From contig NZ_CP170197.1 in NCBI RefSeq assembly GCF_047300855.1, positions 1,612,001-1,676,000 on the forward strand: DNA of 64,000 nucleotides, in the 5' to 3' direction. Source of the stretch: Sulfuriferula sp047300855. Its GTDB lineage: Bacteria; Pseudomonadota; Gammaproteobacteria; Burkholderiales; Sulfuriferulaceae. Below are positions 44,259-52,662 of the stretch, piece by piece. The notes under the pieces were generated by a model. It made no database searches, was not told the origin of the DNA, and saw only the letters and a list, made by a program, of their open reading frames with translations. A program made the translations under genes and the position numbers. How positions within the stretch are numbered: position 1 is the stretch's first letter; each line of letters opens with the position of its first letter.

Positions 44259-44405
44259 ATCGGGCGGAATTGCCCGGAACCGGAGGAACACGCCGCAGCG
44301 CAAGCAGTCAGGGGTCGCAGACGGCCGCATGGACGCCAGCGTGCAGGGCACGCGCAGCCCTTGACGGCGAGAACGGCGTGGTACATTGAAGGGAACAGCA
44401 AGACC
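44259..44405. repeat. Leader repeat shared with DUF2958 copy 2 (copy B)
   Basis: Similar to 35355-35500 and starting at the same distance (19 bp) upstream of a start codon. The remaining 44406-44619 shows no gene; it joins the backbone to the defence island. Confidence 0.7.
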
Positions 44406-44619
44406 ACCCCACACACTCCACCGCCTTTACGGCAAGCGGCGCGCGCAGGCCCAAAGGGCCGGAGGCGTCAGGGATCAATGCCGAATGGCCGTGACTCGGC
44501 ACGAGGCGCGGGGCAACGCCCGCGAGCCCGACGGCGGAAACGCCGGGACGCCCAGAGTTGGTCAACAAGATTCACTGCGCAGTAAATATTGCGGTTTTGT
44601 CGAATATCGATACGGAAAA

Positions 44620-45441
44620 TTAGAACGGCAAATCGTCGTCGGGTGCCACGATCGTTATCGGTGCAGTCGCGTGTTTCGTTCTGGCTTCGATTGATTTGAT
44701 GAATCGGATCGAACTGGCAACGTGGTTGAAGATGAGCAGGCTTTCCTCGTAGTTGAGGATCGGGTTGTCATGGGCCAGGCTCTTGTTGTTGCGAACGTCA
44801 CTGAAGGCTTCGAGCACAGAAATGCTGGACTTCAGGATGCGCTCGGTCATCAACGATTCAAGGTGATCAGCGTCACGTAGGCGCTTCACATACTCGCCGA
44901 AAATGCTGTGCAAAGCTTTGTCGCGGTTGACTTCAACGCCACGCTGTTCGCACAGTGTGCGCACGTATTTGATGACGAACGTGTGCAGCCGATCCAGAGC
45001 CGCTTCGGGCTGGTTTTTTTCGATGGCTTCGCGCACATGTTGAGCAACCGTTTCAAAGTCGCGCTCGTCGACCGTGGCGGTCAATGCATCCAGCTCGGCG
45101 ACGGGTGTGTCGCGCATCATGCGGCTGGCGATTTTCCAGCAATCATCGGTCAGTTCGGTCGATCCCGGCTCGTCGCCCAGACAGTTCTCAGCCTGACCGT
45201 ACGAGATCAGCGCCTGGATCACTTTGCCGACCAGATGGTTGCCTTCGATTGCCCAGAATCCGCGCATGCGGTTCGCTTTGGAGGTGCCACGCTCGCGGTA
45301 GACGGCGGCATCAATGTCACGGCGCGTGTGTTCCTCGAAAAACTCGCTGAATGTGCGGTCCGAAAAATCGAGCACGTAGCCGCCACCCATGCGGAGCAGC
45401 CGTTCCAGTTTGCGGCGTTCTATGGAGGACAAATCGGCCAT
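44620..45441 (-). CDS. Abi_C-type abortive-infection protein
   Basis: 273 residues from the ATG at 45441 (MADLSSIERRKLERLL). The N-terminal half (YVLDFSDRTFSEFFEEHTRR, then GNHLVGKVIQALI) and the C-terminal half (FVIKYVRTLCEQRGVEVNRD, LKSSISVLEAFSDVRNNKSL, AHDNPILNYEES) fit proteins with the abortive-infection C-terminal domain. The R(x4-6)H-like RNNKSLAHD motif resembles HEPN-type RNases, so a toxic RNase role is plausible but inferred. It is encoded 56 bp downstream of the TrlF-like ATPase on the same strand, probably co-transcribed. Confidence 0.7.
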   Translation of the reverse strand: MADLSSIERRKLERLLRMGGGYVLDFSDRTFSEFFEEHTRRDIDAAVYRERGTSKANRMRGFWAIEGNHLVGKVIQALISYGQAENCLGDEPGSTELTDDCWKIASRMMRDTPVAELDALTATVDERDFETVAQHVREAIEKNQPEAALDRLHTFVIKYVRTLCEQRGVEVNRDKALHSIFGEYVKRLRDADHLESLMTERILKSSISVLEAFSDVRNNKSLAHDNPILNYEESLLIFNHVASSIRFIKSIEARTKHATAPITIVAPDDDLPF

Positions 45442-45497
45442 GGGATTTCTGCTTGGTATAGGTGTTGTGCGCAGCGGAGGCGGCGTCTCGCCATGGA

Positions 45498-48482
45498 TTA
45501 AATCCCGACGCGCAGTCGTTTGGCGCGTTCCTTGAAAGCGCGTTCGCCACCTTCCAAGATATCGCAAACATGCTGCCGAATACGCGAGTTCTCTAGGCTG
45601 CCGCTCTCATAGGTGATGAGAGGCAACTGGCCAGGCCGATGCGGCCCGCATGTGGCGACGATCACCTGATCAGCATCGGTGTTCACAACCAGATTGGCGT
45701 TGTGCGTCACGATGATGATCTGACGCCGCTTCTTGGCGTCCCGGAAGCGATACACCAGTTCTTGGAAGATCGATTGGGGGTCCAGGTTCTCTTCGGGTTG
45801 ATCGATAATCAGCGGTCGGTCATCTTCCGCGTCGATGGCGAGGTATAGCAGCAACAGCACGATGCCGCGCGTTCCGGGCGACAACTGCTCAATGTTCGCG
45901 CCGTCGTATTGGAGACCGTACCCGACAGTGATATGGTCAGTGCTGTACAGCCAGTCTGAGACGCTACGCGCCCAAGCACGAAAGTCCGTGCCCTCGGGCA
46001 TGTGGGTTCTGAGCGCGGCTTCGTTTGTCTTGACGAATTCGAATAGCGCGGTGGCGGCTTGTGCCGCATTGCCAGTGGCCCATGCAGGTCGCAGACCTTC
46101 GTACGCGGATCGCAACAGCTCACCGTGTCCCCTGAAAGGTCCGTTGGTGCGTAAATCCAGCAGCGCTTCGCCCGCGAGAGCCCACTGATCGAGATCGACA
46201 AGGCGCTGTACTGAAAACGACAGCTTCGAGAGTGAGCCGGCAGATTGGTCGATACGCTCCTTGATGGGGGCGTACAAGGTCGCAAGCTCTGCTTCCTCTT
46301 CGATGATTGCCTCGAAGATTCCGGCGTAGGCCACGCGGCGTGCGTCAATCAGAGTACGGATGCGCTCGTCGGCGCCCTGAACGCGCTCGATCTGCTGAAG
46401 AACCTTGGTCAGAGCGCCATCGGCCTTCGTGATTTTGTCCGACAAGGCGGTGAATCGTTTCGCATTCTGCGCATCGACGCCGACCAAGGTTCGCAGGCGC
46501 GTCAACTCCCGCTCCAGCAACGATAGCGTCTGGTTGGAAAGATTGGCATCCTGCGGAATCAGCGCGATGGTTGGATCAGGGTTCTGCGAAACCGGAGGAT
46601 CGGTTTTCGCTGGCCCCTGCAATGTTTCGATCAGCAGTTGGGCTTGCTTAATACGTTCCGTTAACAACGAATCGACCGCACCGACATAGTCGACCTTGAA
46701 CGCCTCCCAATCGGTGGCATTTAACCCGGCCTCGTCGCGTTCTTCCATCAAGTCGGCCAGCATGGCCGGCGCTTGCCGAGAACGGAAGTCGAGCACGTCG
46801 TTCTGCAAATGCAGCAAGGCCTGGTGCCGCCGTTTTGCGTATTCGACCTGCTGACGTTTTTCATCGGCGGCGAGTGAGACCTGTTCGTGGCGCGCGGCGC
46901 GTTCCTCGTTGCCCTTGGCGATCAGCGATTTGCGGTCGTTCTTGTCTTTCTCGATAGCACGCTTTTTCTCGTCGCGGTCTTTCTCCAACGCTTTGAGCCC
47001 GTCCTTTTTGACACGCTCGTCGGTGAGAGCAGCGGACGCCCTGCTCAGGGTCTGTTGCTGGCGCTCACGTTTTTGCCGCGAGCCTTCGAGGCGAATGTCC
47101 AACAACTCCTTGAACGAATCGGTGCCGAGACGGTCGGTGAGCGCGTGGGCATTGAAGATCACGCGCTCGATTTCTTTGACCAAAGCACCATCCAGGCCTT
47201 CCGCTGAGCAGAGTTGATCGACGAACTGTTGCGACAGGTACTGGACATAAGGGGTGTCCAGCAGGTCTTCCATGTCGGCCTGGGTGAGGCGATTGCCGGT
47301 TTTTTCACCGGACGCCCAGTGCAACTCGGCCGCGCTGTCGCCCAAGTGGTCCTTCGCGCGAAGAATGAACGACCGCTCGTTGAGATGTGGGGAGAGCGCC
47401 AGACCGCCCGCAGCGATCAGGTCGGCCAGCGCGGTCTTGCCGGACCCTCGTGCGCCGATGACGGCAACCAGGCCCGCGTTCAATTCAATGGTGCCTTGAG
47501 AAATCCAAGGCGCGTTGGTGACGGACACGGTATTGATTGTGTGTCCCTCCAGGGCACCGCGCGGTGGTTTATCGCCAATCGAAACACGTTCCTCGGGCTC
47601 GATGCAAACCTGGCGCAAAGACTCGAACGATAGATCGCCCTTGATCCAACAAAAGCGACTTGCATCTGGCTGTCCAACTTTCGAGGCTGTATGCGCATCT
47701 GAACCATGCAAGCAAGGCTTGAGGCCGTTGTACTGGCTTTCCAGTTCAGCGACGGATGCGTTACCTTTGCCGAGCCAGAAATTGATCTGTTGCGGCGTGG
47801 CACTAAAGACGATGTTCGCGATACCTTCGACGTGCTTGCGTGAAGAGGCGAACGAAGCGGATGCGTCACGTAATCCGGAAGTTCCATCCTTCTCGCCGCC
47901 AGCAATGGCGATCAACGCGTTTTTCTTGACCCAGTTGTTCTTTGCCCATGCCTCGGTGAGTTGATCGAGCTTAACCTTGAACTGGTTTGCTCCCTCCGAG
48001 CGTGCCGCTTCGTCGTCCGTCAAACTTGGTTGGTGGGCACGCCCCAGGCGGATGAGGTCGCTGCGCTGGCAGCGGTACGGCCCGCCTTGGTAAGAGAAAT
48101 CGAGTTCGAGCAAGAAGCGCTTGATCTGTTCGACGTGATCCGAATCTTCCGGAGAAAAGAGCAGGTGAATGTTGACCGCAGACGCCTTGGAGGTCTCGAT
48201 GCTCAGTCGCAATTCGACGTTGGGAAAGATCAGTCCGACATTGGCGAGACGCCCTTGGCGTTGTTGCTCGACAACCTGCTCGTAGCGTTCAATGCCAAAG
48301 TAGTCGGTAATACCCAATGCTCGGATGGGCGGGTCCGACGCTTCGATCGCACCGAGAAAGGATTCCCAAGGATCTGTCCCCGTGTATTGATTATTGAGGG
48401 CGGTGCCAGGCGTATGGATGTGCGGGTCCCAACGATGCCATATTGAGCCTCGCTTGTTTTGCGTATCGATTGCTCCAGCCAT
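45498..48482 (-). CDS. TrlF-like PHP + SMC-type ATPase
   Basis: 994 residues from the ATG at 48482 (AGGGGAT upstream; an ATG at 48506 is less well placed). An N-terminal PHP phosphoesterase domain has DPHIHTPG at ~19-26 and ALGITDYFG near 70. An ABC/SMC ATPase follows, with Walker A GARGSGKTALADL near 345 and a long coiled coil at ~470-760. The signature LSPGTRG is near 865, Walker B IIDQPEENLDP near 895 and H-loop VTHN near 925. The layout matches the TrlF family. ATP-gated nucleic-acid cleavage in defence is a reasonable inference. Confidence 0.85.
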   Translation of the reverse strand: MAGAIDTQNKRGSIWHRWDPHIHTPGTALNNQYTGTDPWESFLGAIEASDPPIRALGITDYFGIERYEQVVEQQRQGRLANVGLIFPNVELRLSIETSKASAVNIHLLFSPEDSDHVEQIKRFLLELDFSYQGGPYRCQRSDLIRLGRAHQPSLTDDEAARSEGANQFKVKLDQLTEAWAKNNWVKKNALIAIAGGEKDGTSGLRDASASFASSRKHVEGIANIVFSATPQQINFWLGKGNASVAELESQYNGLKPCLHGSDAHTASKVGQPDASRFCWIKGDLSFESLRQVCIEPEERVSIGDKPPRGALEGHTINTVSVTNAPWISQGTIELNAGLVAVIGARGSGKTALADLIAAGGLALSPHLNERSFILRAKDHLGDSAAELHWASGEKTGNRLTQADMEDLLDTPYVQYLSQQFVDQLCSAEGLDGALVKEIERVIFNAHALTDRLGTDSFKELLDIRLEGSRQKRERQQQTLSRASAALTDERVKKDGLKALEKDRDEKKRAIEKDKNDRKSLIAKGNEERAARHEQVSLAADEKRQQVEYAKRRHQALLHLQNDVLDFRSRQAPAMLADLMEERDEAGLNATDWEAFKVDYVGAVDSLLTERIKQAQLLIETLQGPAKTDPPVSQNPDPTIALIPQDANLSNQTLSLLERELTRLRTLVGVDAQNAKRFTALSDKITKADGALTKVLQQIERVQGADERIRTLIDARRVAYAGIFEAIIEEEAELATLYAPIKERIDQSAGSLSKLSFSVQRLVDLDQWALAGEALLDLRTNGPFRGHGELLRSAYEGLRPAWATGNAAQAATALFEFVKTNEAALRTHMPEGTDFRAWARSVSDWLYSTDHITVGYGLQYDGANIEQLSPGTRGIVLLLLYLAIDAEDDRPLIIDQPEENLDPQSIFQELVYRFRDAKKRRQIIIVTHNANLVVNTDADQVIVATCGPHRPGQLPLITYESGSLENSRIRQHVCDILEGGERAFKERAKRLRVGI

Positions 48483-48565
48483 ACGATCCCCTTTGGTGCT
48501 CTCCATCCAGGCAGAGTGCCCGGCAGAGAGTTTTATCTCATGTCAATTGAATTTTATTGTGGTTG

Positions 48566-49576
48566 TTACATTGCATTGGCCTTCTGCTGGATCGCTTGGC
48601 ATCGCTCCATCAAAGCTTCGAATGGCTCGGCGTCATCGAGGAATAAGCCGTCATCGACCATGTGTTGATAGTCGGTAGCCAATTTGGCCAACGCGCCGTC
48701 ATCTGGTACAAGCTGGAGCCCACCTGCGACCGCTGCGTGATAGTCGATGGCGTCGCCGTGCGTGTTCTTTTCTGCAAAGAACACGCTCTTGTGGTCGGCA
48801 ACGGCGCGGGCAAGAGCTTTGTCCGCGATGGCTGCGGTGGCGAAGCCGGCAGCATCCAGTCTCGTCACATCGTGCCAGTGGCGCGCGAAGCGGTCGCCAC
48901 CGCGAAACTCGCCCTGCGCGCAAAAAACGTGAATCGCCGTAGCCTTCTCCCAGAAGGTACGTTCGGCGCGCATAACCTGTGGTATCGCGCTGGGAAACTC
49001 CACCCCCTGCAGGTACGCGGCCGCATCGCAGCGGATAGCGCGTGGTTCGCTGGGCTCGCCAGTCGAGCGGGCGCCGAACTCCAACATGACGGCGGGTGCG
49101 ACATAGCCGGTGCCGGTGGCCAGCGGTGTGTAGTCGATGAACACTTTGTCGCCCTCGGCCCGCACGGTTGCCGGCAAGCCGTTTTGCTCAAGGTCGTGCT
49201 TGAGACGCGGCACGATCTCGGCACCGACCCAGTCCGACAGGCGCGCACGAATCTCCTTGCTCCATTTCTTTTCCTGGCTCTTGCTGACCGGCAGTGGCGC
49301 ATCCGCATCACCCACCAGATCGGCGGCGATGGCGCGGATGTCGTAAGTCAGGTCCACGTCTTCGGAGAAGCGCCGGATGACGCTATAGGCCTTCGACAAG
49401 GACGTGCCACCCTTGAATACCAAGTGGTCAGCGTAAGGGCCGGTAAAGAGGTGCCGTAGCGACCAGACTACCCAAATGTCTTTTTCCAGCAGATGGGGCA
49501 GGAGGCCCGATGTGTTGGCTGCCGAATCGAGTGCCTCCAGGCGTTCGGCGCTGGAGAGCCGGAAGAATTCAGCCAT
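48566..49576 (-). CDS. AbiEii/AbiGii-type nucleotidyltransferase toxin
   Basis: A 336-residue protein with the nucleotidyltransferase core FKGGTSLSKAYSVIRRFSED, then VDLTYD at residues 54-79, matching the GSx10DxD pattern of AbiEii toxins. The C-terminal part has REFxGGDRFARHWHDVTRL-like sequence seen in larger family members. AbiEii-type toxins (e.g. MenT) transfer nucleotides to tRNA and stop growth. The start overlaps the antitoxin stop by 8 bases, in antitoxin-toxin order. Confidence 0.9.
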   Translation of the reverse strand: MAEFFRLSSAERLEALDSAANTSGLLPHLLEKDIWVVWSLRHLFTGPYADHLVFKGGTSLSKAYSVIRRFSEDVDLTYDIRAIAADLVGDADAPLPVSKSQEKKWSKEIRARLSDWVGAEIVPRLKHDLEQNGLPATVRAEGDKVFIDYTPLATGTGYVAPAVMLEFGARSTGEPSEPRAIRCDAAAYLQGVEFPSAIPQVMRAERTFWEKATAIHVFCAQGEFRGGDRFARHWHDVTRLDAAGFATAAIADKALARAVADHKSVFFAEKNTHGDAIDYHAAVAGGLQLVPDDGALAKLATDYQHMVDDGLFLDDAEPFEALMERCQAIQQKANAM

Positions 49577-50165
49577 GGGTCACCAGGGCGCTGATTTCTT
49601 GGGCCATCCAGGTCGGCAGGCGCGACCGCGCCGACGCGACTTCTTTCAGTTCGGACGGTGGCAGTTTGGCGCGCAGCTTCTGGATCGCTTCGCTGGCTTT
49701 TTCCGGGCCTAGCCAAGCTAGTGCCCGCACCACTTCGCCCGCAGCCCGCCCAGGAAAAATCAGTTGCCAAATTGGCGCGTGTCGGAACTCGACCATCTGA
49801 GCGCCCAATTTCAAGCGGCGGCTGGGGCCGGACGTGAGATAGACCGCTCGCATTGGCACCTGCGTGGTCAGGCCAAGTGCGTTGGCTGCGGCGGCGCCGT
49901 GCGACACGATGGTTTCGCCACGCTGGTTTGCCAAGCCCTCGACCATCTTGACGGCCGACGGCGCGCGGGTACCGAAGCGGCTTTCGATGGGTAGGACATA
50001 GATACCACGGCCGGCGCGTAACAGCGCACCGCGCTGCACGAGGCGGGACAGCACTTGATCCACGGCTGCACGATTGCCCAAATGCAACAGCTCTTTGGCG
50101 ACCAAAGGCGTGCCCTCCGGCGCTCCGGTGGCGTGTTCCAAGACTTGTTTGGCGAGGGTTTGCAT
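49569..50165 (-). CDS. AbiEi-like antitoxin (DUF6088)
   Basis: 198 residues from the ATG at 50165 behind GGAGAT. An N-terminal winged HTH (AAVDQVLSRLVQRGALLRAG, then GIYVLPIESRFG) is followed by a DUF6088/AbiEi C-terminal domain (ETIVSHGAAAANALGLTTQV, RRLKLGAQMVEFRHAP). In type IV TA systems this protein represses the operon and neutralises AbiEii without direct binding. A good sigma-70 promoter and a small palindrome lie just upstream. Confidence 0.87.
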   Translation of the reverse strand: MQTLAKQVLEHATGAPEGTPLVAKELLHLGNRAAVDQVLSRLVQRGALLRAGRGIYVLPIESRFGTRAPSAVKMVEGLANQRGETIVSHGAAAANALGLTTQVPMRAVYLTSGPSRRLKLGAQMVEFRHAPIWQLIFPGRAAGEVVRALAWLGPEKASEAIQKLRAKLPPSELKEVASARSRLPTWMAQEISALVTHG

Positions 50166-50188
50166 GGCGATATCTCCTGACTGGAAGA

Positions 50189-50217
50189 AGTATGAGGCTA
50201 TTTCTGACACTTTTCAA
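50189..50217 (-). promoter_or_regulatory. Sigma-70 promoter of the AbiE pair
   Basis: On the minus strand TTGAAA (50212-50217), 17 bp, CATACT (50189-50194). A palindrome ACTT-GAA-AAGT overlaps the -35 box and could be the AbiEi operator. Confidence 0.55.
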
Positions 50218-50277
50218 GTCTTAAAACTCTGGAGTGCAAAGTCGATCAAAGGCCTACGAGCTTGATGTTGAATGAAA

Positions 50278-50324
50278 AGATTGACGAATCTCGAAAATTG
50301 CACCAAAATTAGATTGACGAATCT
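50278..50324. promoter_or_regulatory. Twin palindromic operators before the Qat-type operon
   Basis: AGATTGACGAATCT occurs exactly at 50278-50291 and 50311-50324, 33 bp apart (about three turns). Each copy is an inverted repeat AGATT-N4-AATCT. They end 15 bp before the first start codon and overlap TTGACG hexamers, so a repressor bound here would block the operon. Confidence 0.65.
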
Positions 50325-50339
50325 TAAAAAGTGCACAAA

Positions 50340-50939
50340 ATGATCCTGCCACTGCCAGCCACCTTCAATCCCGAGCTTTCATCTGACCGCCTAGAGGCCG
50401 TCTCGCAATGGCTGCTGGACGAGCTCTATGCGACAGAAGACGACTTGTCCCGCCCGACTGACAACGGCTACACCCGTGGCTGCACCACCTTTGGGCGACA
50501 GAGAAACCGGATCATTTCGGAAGCACTGTCGGCGCGGCACGCATGGCTCGGCCTGCCGAACAGCAACAACGACATTGTTTTCAGCGTCGCCGGGGTTCCC
50601 TGTAGGTTCAGCAACGATGATCCGTCGAATCCGTCGAAAGATGCGGTACTGACGGCCAATCGCTACCAGTTGGACTTCCTGGAATTCGCGACCGATAGCG
50701 AACCCGCCCGTTTCTGTTTCATTATCGACCGGGGCCACGACGGCGCGGCCGAACCGCGAGTCGAGTTTCTCGGCTTTACGCCCAGCGGCGTGATCGCCTG
50801 TCGTTGGGTGTCGAATGCCGTGCGTGTGTTACGGGTGGAATGTCAGCAGACCTTGCCGCAACCCGTCGACGTGGCGAAACCCCAAGTGGCACCGAAGCGG
50901 CGCGACGAAGGCGATGCTGCCTCCGAAGCAGTGCGATGA
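50340..50939 (+). CDS. Unknown 199-aa protein, first gene of extended Qat operon
   Basis: 199 residues from the ATG at 50340; a GTG three codons upstream is possible. I recognise no family. Visible features: a helical start (SSDRLEAVSQWLLDELYATE), GYTRGCTTFGRQRNRIISEA, a beta-rich middle (FSVAGVPCRFSNDDP, YQLDFLEFATDSEPARFCFI), and a charged tail. No signal peptide or membrane segment. It overlaps the next gene, an XRE-ImmA/IrrE protein, by 4 bases. Toxin or substrate/partner of that protease are the likeliest roles, by analogy with protease-HTH toxin-antitoxin pairs. Confidence 0.75.
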   Translation: MILPLPATFNPELSSDRLEAVSQWLLDELYATEDDLSRPTDNGYTRGCTTFGRQRNRIISEALSARHAWLGLPNSNNDIVFSVAGVPCRFSNDDPSNPSKDAVLTANRYQLDFLEFATDSEPARFCFIIDRGHDGAAEPRVEFLGFTPSGVIACRWVSNAVRVLRVECQQTLPQPVDVAKPQVAPKRRDEGDAASEAVR

Positions 50940-52057
50940 GCGACTTCGTTGGAACCAATCTTCGGCTTATCCGCCTCTTCCACGATCTGTCGCTCACAGA
51001 GTTGGGGGAGCGGGTCGGGGTGTCGAAGCAGTTCCTCAGTCGTGTGGAGACCGGCGCTGAATCAGTTGCCGCTCCGCTTGAGAATTCGCTTGCCCAAGAA
51101 CTGGATGTCCTACCCGAATTTTTCTATCACCTCGATCCGAATCCGATTGCCGATGAGCAGTGCCACTTTCGTCGGCAACTGACGACCAAGGTTGTGTTGC
51201 GCCAGGTCGCGCGCGCGCGCGGCGAAATGCTCAAGCGCTTGGTGGGTGTGCTGGATGAGCACGTCGAACTGCCCCACTACCAAATGGGTGAGGCTGATCC
51301 GGAGTCTCCCGAGACGATCGAGCGCGCCGCCGAAAAATTCCGTTCGCTCTTTAGTCTTGGTCTGGGTCCGCTGAGCAATGTCACGCGCATTGCGGAGAAC
51401 GCCGGCGCCGTGGTGATGAAGGTGCATGGCCTGGCACCCGAAATCGATGCCGTGTCGTTCGCGACAAAGCGGCCCTTGATCGCGTTGAACAGCTCTGGTC
51501 GTTCGGCATGTCGTGAGCGCTTTGGCATTGCTCACGAATTGGGGCACTTTTCGTTGCACATTGGAGTCTTGACCGGCGACCGGCTAACCGAGACGCAGGC
51601 CAACCGTTTTGCCAGCGCGTTTCTGCTGCCGCGAAGCACGTTCGCCAGCGAATGCGGACTAGCGATCCGTGGTACGCGTCTCAACTGGCCGGGCTTATCC
51701 GAGTTGAAGTTGCGTTGGGGTGTGTCAAAGGCAGCGATCATTTTTCGTGGTCGGCAGCTTGGTATGTTTTCGGATGACCAGGTACGGGCGGGGTACATCG
51801 GACTCAATCGCCATGGCGAAGCGGTGCAGGAGTCAGAGGACCATCTGATTGCGAACGAAGAGCCGGAGGTCATCGCTGAGAGCCTGAAAGTGATGAAGGA
51901 GCACTTTGGCGTCCCGCAGTCGGCAGTCGCGAGAGAGATGCGGGTTCGGCCCGGGCTCTTGCAAACCCTGCTTGCGTCGCCTCCTTCAGAAGGTGCGGAC
52001 AACGTCGTGAACCTGCTGGCTACGGATCGATCGTCGCGGAAGGTCGCGCCACTATGA
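50936..52057 (+). CDS. XRE-HTH + ImmA/IrrE zinc metallopeptidase
   Basis: 373 residues from the ATG at 50936. An XRE HTH is at ~5-60 (NLRLIRLFHDLSLTELGERV, SKQFLSRVETG), an ImmA/IrrE (DUF955) domain at ~160-260 with the zinc motif HELGH at ~200-204 and the third-ligand helix ETQANRFASAFLLP at ~219. A C-terminal ~110 residues follow. Such fusions act as antitoxins or as switches that cleave repressors on damage or infection. The HTH could bind the twin operators at 50278. It overlaps both neighbours by 4 bases. Confidence 0.92.
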   Translation: MSDFVGTNLRLIRLFHDLSLTELGERVGVSKQFLSRVETGAESVAAPLENSLAQELDVLPEFFYHLDPNPIADEQCHFRRQLTTKVVLRQVARARGEMLKRLVGVLDEHVELPHYQMGEADPESPETIERAAEKFRSLFSLGLGPLSNVTRIAENAGAVVMKVHGLAPEIDAVSFATKRPLIALNSSGRSACRERFGIAHELGHFSLHIGVLTGDRLTETQANRFASAFLLPRSTFASECGLAIRGTRLNWPGLSELKLRWGVSKAAIIFRGRQLGMFSDDQVRAGYIGLNRHGEAVQESEDHLIANEEPEVIAESLKVMKEHFGVPQSAVAREMRVRPGLLQTLLASPPSEGADNVVNLLATDRSSRKVAPL

Positions 52058-52662
52058 GCAGTCCCGCCGCCGACTACAGGGGCTATGCCGATCTGGCGGG
52101 CCATCAAGTCGAGGGCGCCGACTACAAGATCCACGTACGCGCGAACGCACAGTCCTCGGTCGCAGTAATCGCACCGCACGGTGGCGGCATCGAAAGGTAC
52201 ACGTCCGAGATAGCGAGTGCAATCGCCGGCGAAGATTTCAATCTTTATATGTTTGAGGGCATCCGGCTTTCCGAAAACTATACGGCGCTCCACCTGACTA
52301 GTCACCGGTTTGACGAGCCGCGATGCTTGGAATTGCTGACTGGTTGCGATCATGTCGTCGCAATTCACGGCTGCGGTGGTGAAGCGCAACAGGCGCTGGT
52401 TGGTGGGCTCGATGCAGGGCTGAAAGCGGTTGTGGCCCAGTCGATAGCGGCCCTCGGGATCGAAACGCTGTTGGCGGATCATCCATTTCTCGCCGTCGAT
52501 CCGATGAACATTTGCAACCGAGGCCGACGCGGAGTCGGCGTGCAGATCGAGATGACAATGCCTTTGCGGCGTCAATGCCCGCGCGATGCACTCTGTGCTG
52601 CTATCCGCTCGGTGTTGTTGGCTTTGCCGAAACATTCATGCGGGGGAGCGAGCGTCAAATGA
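52054..52662 (+). CDS. Poly-gamma-glutamate hydrolase-like (PGH) enzyme
   Basis: A 202-residue protein. The motif set APHGGGIERYTSEIA (His42, Glu47), YMFEG, HLTSHRFDEP and VVAIHGCGGE (His105, Glu110) matches the zinc-dependent PGH/DUF867 family. That family includes phage PghP, related in fold to carboxypeptidases. No signal peptide, so it acts in the cytoplasm, not on a capsule. The stop overlaps the qatA start in ATGA. The substrate may be a gamma-glutamyl or peptide bond; the link to defence is an inference from the operon. Confidence 0.85.
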   Translation: MSSPAADYRGYADLAGHQVEGADYKIHVRANAQSSVAVIAPHGGGIERYTSEIASAIAGEDFNLYMFEGIRLSENYTALHLTSHRFDEPRCLELLTGCDHVVAIHGCGGEAQQALVGGLDAGLKAVVAQSIAALGIETLLADHPFLAVDPMNICNRGRRGVGVQIEMTMPLRRQCPRDALCAAIRSVLLALPKHSCGGASVK

